DNA from: Oscillospiraceae bacterium
GTDB lineage: Bacteria; Bacillota; Clostridia; Oscillospirales; Oscillospiraceae
Reading direction: 5' to 3'
DNA: 64,000 nucleotides
NCBI GenBank assembly: GCA_910575265.1
Contig: CAJTEA010000003.1
Coordinates: 186,001-250,000, forward strand
Part shown: positions 1 to 4,841 of the stretch, piece by piece
Layout: the number at the start of each line of letters is the position of its first letter
Numbering within the stretch: the stretch's first letter is position 1
Translations under genes and position numbers: made by a program
Notes under the pieces: model-generated
Told to the model about the DNA's origin: nothing
What the model saw: only the letters and a program-made list of their open reading frames with translations
Databases searched by the model: none

Positions 1-684
1 CCCGGCGTCAAAGTCGATGCTGTCCCATTTCAGCCCCAATACCTCGCTGCGGCGCAGGCCGTAAATTGCCGTGATTTTCAGCAGCGGGTATAACGGCTCG
101 TCCCGTATCGCCTGGAAAAACTGGTTCAACTGGTCCGCCGTGTAGAAGTGGGATTCATACCGGACGCTCTTGGGCAGGACTACATGCTGACAGGGGTTGG
201 AGGGCAGCAGACCGCCTTTCACGGCCTCCGTGAGCGTCTGGAACAAGATATTCTTGTGCAGGCGCAGGGAACGGGGAGAAAGCCCACCCATGCCGTCCTT
301 GCGTCCGCTGGACGCCTTTTCATCCACATACTCCTGAAGCAACTCCAGCGTCACATCTGCCAGCTTGACGCCCCTTTTCTCGAACCAGGGGACCACCTGA
401 CGCAGGGCCAGCACCTCATAGCCCTGATAAGTCACCTCGTCCACCTTGCGCCGCACACCGTCCAGCCACGAACGGAGGTAGTCCCCAAACAGGACATCGG
501 GAGTGGCTTTTTTCTGCCCGGATTCGTAGGCTTGCAGCGTCTCCCGAAGCAACTGCTCCGCCCGGCGCTTATTGCCCTTTACCGTCAGTCCGGTGGATAT
601 CCATTTCAGCTTTCGCTTTCCATTCACCTGGGTATTCAGTACCATGTAAAATTTTCCATTTTTCTCTTGCAGGCTGCCTGTCAT
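1..684 (-). CDS. int: Tyrosine-type site-specific integrase, N-terminal 228 codons (partial)
   Basis: The ATG at 684 has an AAAGGAG ribosome binding site about 8 nt upstream, and the frame stays open to the window edge. Visible parts are an N-terminal Arm/AP2-like DNA-binding segment (residues about 5-60), a SAM-like core-binding domain (about 65-165), and the start of the catalytic domain with the first catalytic arginine in GLRRSEVLGLKW near residue 213. The remaining catalytic residues lie outside the window. The gene starts 37 nt after the excisionase stop and is probably cotranscribed with rep and xis. It would integrate and excise the element at the 3' end of tRNA-Ala. The family assignment is secure; the target is inferred from the tRNA fragment at 3324-3369. 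Confidence 0.93.
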   Translation of the reverse strand, partial: MTGSLQEKNGKFYMVLNTQVNGKRKLKWISTGLTVKGNKRRAEQLLRETLQAYESGQKKATPDVLFGDYLRSWLDGVRRKVDEVTYQGYEVLALRQVVPWFEKRGVKLADVTLELLQEYVDEKASSGRKDGMGGLSPRSLRLHKNILFQTLTEAVKGGLLPSNPCQHVVLPKSVRYESHFYTADQLNQFFQAIRDEPLYPLLKITAIYGLRRSEVLGLKWDSIDFDAG

Positions 685-721
685 GATGATACTCCTTTCG
701 ACAGTTCAAATTAGCCTGCTG

Positions 722-916
722 TTACAGAGCAGCTATCGTATATCGGGCCGAAAGCACATAATCAATCAGACATTGTTTCGGCACGATGATTTTTCGTCCA
801 ATTCGTTTACAGCCTACTGTGTGGCTGTTCACCAGCCGATAGGCGGAATTTTCGCTGATACACAGGGCCTGGGCCATCTGCTTTACCGTAAGGATATCAG
901 GATAACTGTTAAACAT
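722..916 (-). CDS. xis: Excisionase-like winged-helix DNA-binding protein
   Basis: This 64-residue protein has the excisionase/MerR-like helix-turn-helix pattern: LTVKQMAQALCISENSAYRL forms the helices, followed by a basic IGRKIIVPK wing. The ATG at 916 is preceded by GAGGGGG and lies 11 nt after the rep stop, with int 37 nt downstream, giving a compact rep-xis-int unit. Proteins of this family bend DNA at att sites and steer the integrase toward excision. That role is assigned from family and position. A purely regulatory role is an alternative. Confidence 0.85.
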   Translation of the reverse strand: MFNSYPDILTVKQMAQALCISENSAYRLVNSHTVGCKRIGRKIIVPKQCLIDYVLSARYTIAAL

Positions 917-927
917 ACCGCACCCCC

Positions 928-1857
928 TCAGAACGGCATTTCGTCCGTATCATCGGCGGCGCCAAGCTCCAATATTTCCTGAAAGCGGCGGCGGAACGCC
1001 TGCCAGGTTTCCGGTTCATCCACCTGGACATTGGGATATTGGGCCTCCATCGGAATGTTGCTCACCAGATAGACCTCCCGAAAACAAGCCGCCTTGTCCG
1101 CATAGCGGCAGGGCAGCATGACCGGGTAGCCGTCCAGGTATTTTAGCATATCCGATATGGGGAGGCTGCTGCGAAATTCGTCGAACAGTATCACATCCTG
1201 TCCGGCGTAGCTGTCAAAGGGATGCTGGTAGTTGGTGACCCGGTAGACATTCTCATATCCGTACCGCTCCATGACGCCTCTGGTCTTGCCTACCCCTGTC
1301 TTACCCCAGATATAGCATACTTGGAGTTCTCGAAAGGTCCTGCGGTATTTTTCCTCCAGCAGCGTCTGACGGGCTGCGTCAATGTGTTGCAAGCGGTTCA
1401 TGAAGGTGGGGAACGCCCGGAGTATTTCGGCGTTGGTGGCTCCGTTGGTCACCATCTCCAAAATAGCCTCGCTGTCTTTCTGACGCTTCTGCGGTTCCTC
1501 CGGCAGTTCGCCGCTTTCCTCAAAGGTGTCCGGAAGGTTGGTTTCGTGCTTGGCGTCCTTAGCCCATTTCCCCTCCTTGCGAATATAGTCCCGGTTTTCC
1601 TGGTGAGTACTCCTGGCAATCTCGATATGTGCGCCATAAAAGCGGCGCTGGATGGAGGTAAACTCCTTGGCATTCTGGAAAGCTGCGTACAGGTGGGTGT
1701 GGTAGGTCCCCTGTTCGCCCACCTCGTCACACATACACCAGTAAAGACAGCCGGAAAGCGCCTCCAAACTGCCCTTGATGGTCTCATGGCCTAGCCCATG
1801 TTCCTGGGGATTGTTGATTGTAAGTTGATACTTTCGGCTTGCAATACTGCGGGCCAT
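928..1857 (-). CDS. rep: CRESS-DNA-type replication initiator: HUH endonuclease plus SF3 helicase
   Basis: In this 309-residue protein all hallmark motifs of CRESS Rep are visible: motif I QLTINNP (11-17); motif II with His53 and His55 (YHTHLYAAF); motif III with nicking Tyr91 and Lys94 (NRDYIRKEG); Walker A GKTGVGKT (185-192); Walker B DVILFDE (221-227); motif C VSN (265-267); and an arginine-finger-like RRR (289-291). Such proteins nick a stem-loop origin, stay bound to the 5' end, and unwind DNA for rolling-circle replication. I chose the ATG at 1857 because AAAGGAG sits just upstream; an in-frame start at 1887 lacks this. An origin-like stem-loop lies about 140 nt upstream. Architecture matches circovirus/geminivirus-type Reps and the related bacterial pCRESS plasmids more than ordinary Rep_1 or Rep_2 plasmid proteins. 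Confidence 0.9.
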   Translation of the reverse strand: MARSIASRKYQLTINNPQEHGLGHETIKGSLEALSGCLYWCMCDEVGEQGTYHTHLYAAFQNAKEFTSIQRRFYGAHIEIARSTHQENRDYIRKEGKWAKDAKHETNLPDTFEESGELPEEPQKRQKDSEAILEMVTNGATNAEILRAFPTFMNRLQHIDAARQTLLEEKYRRTFRELQVCYIWGKTGVGKTRGVMERYGYENVYRVTNYQHPFDSYAGQDVILFDEFRSSLPISDMLKYLDGYPVMLPCRYADKAACFREVYLVSNIPMEAQYPNVQVDEPETWQAFRRRFQEILELGAADDTDEMPF

Positions 1858-1975
1858 AAATACTCCTTTCTTCTGCTGTAGAACCATCTCCTTTCATTTA
1901 CGTTTTCACCGTTGAACGCTCTATCTTTTCGCCAACAGCCTTTTACTTTTTCATCTTCGGATGATTCATAGGTTG

Positions 1976-1989
1976 ATTGTGTACACAAT
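1976..1989. promoter_or_regulatory. 14-bp perfect palindrome upstream of rep
   Basis: ATTGTGTACACAAT is a perfect palindrome located 7 nt on the rep side of the origin stem-loop. It is a plausible operator for the ribbon-helix-helix protein encoded just upstream, or a Rep-binding element. No clear -10 box follows at the right distance on the rep strand, so rep may be read from the promoter at 2355-2383. Regulatory function is inferred only from symmetry and position. Confidence 0.45.
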
Positions 1990-1996
1990 TTACATC

Positions 1997-2025
1997 GCTG
2001 CACAGGTAATACTATCCTGTGCAGC
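1997..2025 (-). other. Rolling-circle replication origin stem-loop with CRESS nonanucleotide
   Basis: The arms GCTGCACAGG (1997-2006) and CCTGTGCAGC (2016-2025) pair perfectly over 10 bp around a 9-nt loop. On the minus (rep) strand the loop plus the first stem base reads TAGTATTAC, complement of 2006-2014. This is the nonanucleotide of circoviruses and fits the NANTATTAC origin consensus of geminiviruses, nanoviruses and circoviruses. In those viruses Rep cuts between the last T and the AC, here between 2008 and 2007. Structure and motif are seen directly; origin activity follows from the adjacent CRESS Rep. Confidence 0.85.
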
Positions 2026-2051
2026 TTTCGCCACCGCAGGCGGCGAGGAAG

Positions 2052-2333
2052 TTACGGTTCAGCCTTTGGATTTGCCGCCCGGTCGCGTTGTCTCAGTCCC
2101 TCTTGGAGCTCGTTGTAACCATCCTTGGAGAGGGCTGCGAGTTGGTCAAACGACATACCTTGTACCAATTTGAATATCGCTTCACTGTTCTCATCCGCAT
2201 TCAACTGACGGACAATAAGCTGCAAGCAGACCGTGGCGTCACTGGAAAGGCCGTTTCTTGCCTTATACCTTTGTAAGCGGTCATCAATATCGTCTGGTAC
2301 TGTGAGGTTGATTCTCTTTTTGTCAGATGGCAT
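2052..2333 (-). CDS. Ribbon-helix-helix DNA-binding protein, probable copy-number or rep regulator
   Basis: The 93-residue product begins MPSDKKRINLTVPDDIDDRL, a typical ribbon-helix-helix start with a short beta strand (RINLTV) followed by two helices. The C-terminal half is predicted helical and charged. The ATG at 2333 has AGGAGG 8 nt upstream; the in-frame GTG at 2342 overlaps that site and is unlikely. The gene precedes the origin and rep in the same direction, as CopG-type repressors do in rolling-circle plasmids. Repressor function and target (perhaps the palindrome at 1976) are inferred. Confidence 0.75.
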   Translation of the reverse strand: MPSDKKRINLTVPDDIDDRLQRYKARNGLSSDATVCLQLIVRQLNADENSEAIFKLVQGMSFDQLAALSKDGYNELQEGLRQRDRAANPKAEP

Positions 2334-2354
2334 AGATTTCACCTCCTGGCGGAT

Positions 2355-2383
2355 ATTCTACACCAAAGCGCTAAGAATGTTAA
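2355..2383 (-). promoter_or_regulatory. Sigma-A-type promoter of the element replication genes
   Basis: On the minus strand TTAACA is followed by a 17-nt spacer and TAGAAT, ending 21 nt before the regulator ATG. A short inverted repeat (GGAGT-T-ACTCC, near 2394-2404) lies just upstream. Confidence 0.6.
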
Positions 2384-2415
2384 TAAGTATCTCGGAGTTA
2401 CTCCAAAGGCTTTTA

Positions 2416-2449
2416 AACAAAAAAGGACTATGAAACCTCACAGTCCTTA
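2416..2449 (-). terminator. Rho-independent terminator after the small membrane protein gene
   Basis: A 7-bp stem (AAGGACT at 2423-2429 with AGTCCTT at 2442-2448) is followed on the minus strand by a run of T residues (complement of 2416-2422). It separates the membrane protein gene from the replication genes. Confidence 0.7.
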
Positions 2450-2464
2450 GAACACGTATCCAAA

Positions 2465-2698
2465 TCAAAATTTGCCTGTCCTGAGCCACTTCTTTCCGGG
2501 GTCCTCCTTTTTTGGTATTCCAAAAAACAACCATTTCAGAACAGTGATGAAGCCAATTACTGCAAAGACACAGATAAGTCCCACAACGAGAAAAGTGATG
2601 ATACCGCCTAACGTAGAGTCATAGTAGAAACCAATACCGCCATGGTAAGAAAGCCTATCCAGTTGGCTCATTAAACCTTCCCCAATAATGAATTTCAT
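2465..2698 (-). CDS. Small single-span membrane protein of the element, unknown function
   Basis: The 77-residue product has about 25 polar residues, one long hydrophobic segment (GGIITFLVVGLICVFAVIGF, about residues 31-50, continuing into a second hydrophobic stretch), and a basic C-terminus ending in KKWLRTGKF. The ATG at 2698 has GGAGG 7 nt upstream. It is the only element gene without an evident role in replication or integration, and it has its own terminator. I do not recognise a family. It could be cargo, an exclusion factor or a holin-like protein; the sequence does not decide. Confidence 0.65.
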   Translation of the reverse strand: MKFIIGEGLMSQLDRLSYHGGIGFYYDSTLGGIITFLVVGLICVFAVIGFITVLKWLFFGIPKKEDPGKKWLRTGKF

Positions 2699-2749
2699 AA
2701 CACAGCCTCCCATATTTTAGCAGTTTTCATTTTTTCCATATTTATTATA

Positions 2750-2779
2750 AGTCTAGCATATGCCTTTTCGATTGGTCAA
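2750..2779 (-). promoter_or_regulatory. Possible promoter of the small membrane protein gene
   Basis: On the minus strand TTGACC is followed by an 18-nt spacer and TAGACT, about 50 nt before the start codon. The surrounding sequence is AT-rich, so chance matches are likely. Confidence 0.35.
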
Positions 2780-2867
2780 GCTACGACACAAAAACGACAT
2801 GATTTGCACAAAACTGCCATAATGATATCCAAAATACATACTCTCAAGCCCTGTACTCTGGGCGCTG

Positions 2868-2917
2868 GGCAGGCGTCCCCACTCCCGGCTAAAGCCGTGG
2901 GAGTGGGTCCCCCTGCC
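2868..2917. repeat. Large three-part hairpin in the noncoding right arm of the element
   Basis: Nested arms GGCAGG/CCTGCC, CCCACTCCC/GGGAGTGGG and GGCT/AGCC fold 50 nt around an AA loop. Together with the hairpins at 3008-3022 and 3068-3113 it fills the gene-free stretch 2714-3323. Such strong imperfect hairpins are typical of single-strand origins of rolling-circle plasmids. I found no convincing gene in this stretch. Confidence 0.6.
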
Positions 2918-3007
2918 TGCACTCGGACGGCAAGCCGGGACATATAAATCTTTGAATGTGCATGGTCAAAGTCTATAAAATCTGGTTACCCCTCTGTCAC
3001 CGCTCTG

Positions 3008-3022
3008 GGGGGCTGCGCCCCC
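3008..3022. repeat. Short GC hairpin
   Basis: GGGGGC and GCCCCC flank a 3-nt loop. It lies between the two larger hairpins of the element's noncoding arm. Confidence 0.45.
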
Positions 3023-3067
3023 TGACGGGACCTTCTGCCCTCTGCTGCCATTCCGGTGCCCCTGCGC

Positions 3068-3113
3068 ACCCCGGCCCCAGGAACACGGCAGGCCGTGTCT
3101 CTGGGGCCGGGGT
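3068..3113. repeat. Near-perfect 46-nt palindrome, candidate single-strand origin
   Basis: The outer arms ACCCCGGCCCCAG (3068-3080) and CTGGGGCCGGGGT (3101-3113) pair over 13 bp. The inner arms ACACGGC (3083-3089) and GCCGTGT (3092-3098) pair over 7 bp with a 2-nt loop. There is no T-tract, so it is not an obvious terminator. The location in the noncoding part of a rolling-circle replicon suggests a lagging-strand initiation structure; this is inference. Confidence 0.55.
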
Positions 3114-3323
3114 CTGTATTCCTTCTCCTGGAGGTTGCTGCTCTCTGTAACCGCAGGCCGTTCTTCTAACATCTTTCTAACACTTTTCCTGAAATTCGTA
3201 TTTTCCGGGACTTCCTGGAATGGTGGCCTTTCTGTCCGCTAAGCCCTGAAAGCCTTGAAAATTCGGGGGGGTTGGAAGGGCAGCGTAAGACCGGGTAAGT
3301 CCCTATGGGACATAGCACCAGCA

Positions 3324-3369
3324 AATGGCATTCAAGAGGTCAGCGGTTCGATCCCACTTATCTCCACCA
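3324..3369 (+). other. attR: duplicated 3' half of tRNA-Ala(GGC)
   Basis: The sequence runs from the anticodon loop (GGC at 3327-3329) through the 3' anticodon strand TCAAG, the variable region, the T loop TTCGATC and acceptor strand to an encoded CCA at 3367-3369. The matching 5' half (D arm and acceptor strand) is absent upstream, so this is a fragment and not a working tRNA. The T stem carries one C:A mismatch, consistent with relaxed selection. Tyrosine integrases commonly recombine within this part of tRNA genes. The partner copy must lie left of the window. Confidence 0.8.
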
Positions 3370-3373
3370 CGAA

Positions 3374-3415
3374 TAAGGACTCATATAGCTAGAACTAATG
3401 TGAGTCCTTATTTTT
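3374..3415 (+). terminator. Terminator originally downstream of the tRNA-Ala gene
   Basis: A perfect 10-bp stem (TAAGGACTCA at 3374-3383 with TGAGTCCTTA at 3401-3410) is followed by TTTTT. It begins 4 nt after the CCA, as expected for the native tRNA transcript end now separated from its gene. The following stretch 3416-3602 holds no gene that I can support. Confidence 0.75.
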
Positions 3416-3602
3416 AGCGGATATGGAAAGCGAACGGGCATCTGACTGGTTCGGTGAACCCAGGCGATCCGCGAAAAGGACATCCCATTGTAGAGCTCTC
3501 CATACAGGAAGAATCTGAATTGAAACATATGCGGCCAGCCCAAGAGGAAGGTATGCAGTTGATTTAAATTTCAATAAAGCCCGCAAAAATTGAAAGTTCC
3601 TC

Positions 3603-3631
3603 TTGACAAGTTTCTCCTCCGCGCATATAAT
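3603..3631 (+). promoter_or_regulatory. Consensus sigma-A promoter of rplJ-rplL
   Basis: TTGACA and TATAAT are separated by exactly 17 nt, a perfect housekeeping promoter, just upstream of the L10 leader. Confidence 0.9.
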
Positions 3632-3641
3632 ATGCGGTGCG

Positions 3642-3746
3642 TTCAAAGACAGCAGGGGCCCGCGAGGGCGTAATTCCTGCCGAGAGTGCTTTCAAAGGAA
3701 TACTTTGATGGTACTGTTCTCCTGTCTTTTGGCAGGAGATTTTTTG
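3642..3746 (+). promoter_or_regulatory. Ribosomal protein L10 leader with attenuator hairpin
   Basis: The leader has the GACAGCAGG and CCTGCCGAG segments typical of the Firmicutes L10 leader, which binds L10-(L12)4. It ends in a hairpin (TCTCCTG 3718-3724 with CAGGAGA 3733-3739) plus six T residues. Excess L10 complex is expected to favour termination before rplJ. Confidence 0.8.
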
Positions 3747-3781
3747 TTTCGCGCCAACAATTTCTGGAGGTGAATCCAAAC

Positions 3782-4327
3782 ATGCCTAACGCAAAGGTCC
3801 TTTCCGAGAAGAAGGCCGTCGTGGCCGCTCTGGAGGAGCAGCTGAAGGGCGCTTCCAGCGGCGTGCTGGTGGACTACAAGGGTATTACCGTGGCGGAGGA
3901 CACCGCCCTGCGCGCCGAGCTGCGCCAGAACGATGTGCAGTACTCTGTGGTGAAGAACACCCTGATCCGCTTTGCCCTGGACGACGCTGGTCTGAAAGAG
4001 CTGGACGGCGTGCTTAACGGCACCACGTCTCTGGCCACCAGCGCCGGCGACCCCATCGCTCCCATGCGGGTGGTGAACAAGCACGCCAAAAAGCTGGGCG
4101 ATGGTAAGTTCAACATCAAGGGCGGCTTTATGGACGGCAAGGTGCTCTCCCTGGAGGAGATCATGGCCCTGGCTGAGCTGCCCTCCAAGGAAGTGCTTCA
4201 GGCGCAGGCCCTTGGTATGATGCTGGCTCCCATTACCAGCTTGGCTATTGTCCTGAAGGCTATCGCCGAGAAGGGCGGCGAGGCCGCTCCCGAGGCCCCC
4301 GCCGAGGAGGCTCCCGCCGCCGAGTAA
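3782..4327 (+). CDS. rplJ: 50S ribosomal protein L10
   Basis: The 181-residue product starts [21 protein letters not shown] and has the canonical L10 segments [21 protein letters not shown] and [16 protein letters not shown]. The C-terminus ends in an alanine/glutamate-rich tail that docks L7/L12 dimers. The ATG at 3782 follows GGAGG; longer upstream frames run into the leader hairpin and are not used. L10 anchors the ribosomal stalk and represses its own operon through the leader upstream. rplL follows 67 nt later. Confidence 0.97.
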   Translation: MPNAKVLSEKKAVVAALEEQLKGASSGVLVDYKGITVAEDTALRAELRQNDVQYSVVKNTLIRFALDDAGLKELDGVLNGTTSLATSAGDPIAPMRVVNKHAKKLGDGKFNIKGGFMDGKVLSLEEIMALAELPSKEVLQAQALGMMLAPITSLAIVLKAIAEKGGEAAPEAPAEEAPAAE

Positions 4328-4394
4328 GCGGAAAATCCCACCCAAAAGGGGAACAACAAACCAAAAATTTACACAATCAGGAGGTTTATTTATC

Positions 4395-4772
4395 ATGGCT
4401 AGTGAGAAGATTACTGCGATGATCGAGGAAGTTAAGGCTCTGACCGTTCTGGAGCTGTCCGAGCTGGTCAAGGCTCTGGAGGAGGAGTTCGGCGTGTCCG
4501 CCGCCGCCATGGCTGCTCCCGCCGCCGGCGGTGGCGCCGCTGAGGCCGCCGCTGAGAAGACCGAGTTCGATGTGGTTCTGGCCGGCTTTGACGCCGCCGC
4601 CAAGATCAAGGTCATCAAGGCCGTCCGCGAGATCACCGGTCTGGGCCTGGCCGAGGCCAAGGCCGCCGTTGAGGGCGCTCCCAAGACCCTGAAGGAGGCC
4701 GTGTCCAAGGACGAGGCCGAGGAGCTGAAGAAAAAGCTGGAAGAGGCCGGCGCCAAGGTGGAGCTGAAGTAA
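4395..4772 (+). CDS. rplL: 50S ribosomal protein L7/L12
   Basis: The 125-residue product has the N-terminal dimerisation domain (residues 1-32), an alanine/glycine-rich hinge (about 37-53), and a C-terminal factor-binding domain with KTEFDVVL and [25 protein letters not shown] precedes the ATG. The protein forms the mobile stalk that recruits translation GTPases. The next gene is on the opposite strand, so rpoB-rpoC, usually found here in Firmicutes, do not follow. Confidence 0.98.
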   Translation: MASEKITAMIEEVKALTVLELSELVKALEEEFGVSAAAMAAPAAGGGAAEAAAEKTEFDVVLAGFDAAAKIKVIKAVREITGLGLAEAKAAVEGAPKTLKEAVSKDEAEELKKKLEEAGAKVELK

Positions 4773-4800
4773 TTCTCCCCCTGTCTTTCCAAGCACACAG

Positions 4801-4835
4801 AAACCCGGGACAGTCAGAGACTGTCCCGGGTTTTT
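4801..4835 (+). terminator. Strong terminator of rplJ-rplL
   Basis: Perfect 15-bp arms (4801-4815 and 4819-4833) close an AGA loop and run into a T-tract. The convergent kinase gene ends at 4842 and may share it. Confidence 0.92.
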
Positions 4836-4841
4836 ACGCGC

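Larger units (their letters stand above)
1..3369. mobile_element. Integrated CRESS-type rolling-circle plasmid (left end outside window)
   Basis: All element genes lie on the minus strand in the order small membrane protein, ribbon-helix-helix regulator, origin stem-loop, CRESS-like Rep, excisionase, integrase. The right boundary is a duplicated 3' half of a tRNA-Ala(GGC) gene ending at the CCA at 3369. The integrase faces the left edge, where an intact plus-strand tRNA-Ala and attL are expected. Base composition is visibly more AT-rich than the surrounding chromosome, apart from a GC-rich hairpin zone. If the integrase is of usual length (about 380-400 residues), the whole element would be roughly 4 kb. 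The gene calls are seen directly; integrated-plasmid status and total size are inferred. Confidence 0.85.

Noticed and set aside
1791..2003. 70-codon minus-strand frame starting at a GTG inside the origin stem
   Set aside because: It overlaps the origin hairpin and the rep start in another frame, has no ribosome binding site, and matches no family.
2966..3172. 68-codon minus-strand frame over the hairpin zone
   Set aside because: Its codons simply follow the palindromes, there is no ribosome binding site, and the composition is dominated by Arg, Gly and Pro.
3324..3369. A complete functional tRNA-Ala gene at the element end
   Set aside because: The acceptor 5' strand, D arm and 5' anticodon strand are absent upstream, and the T stem has a mismatch; it is only a 3' fragment.
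3423..3520. Short plus-strand frame of about 31 codons after the tRNA terminator
   Set aside because: No ribosome binding site or family; too short to separate from chance.
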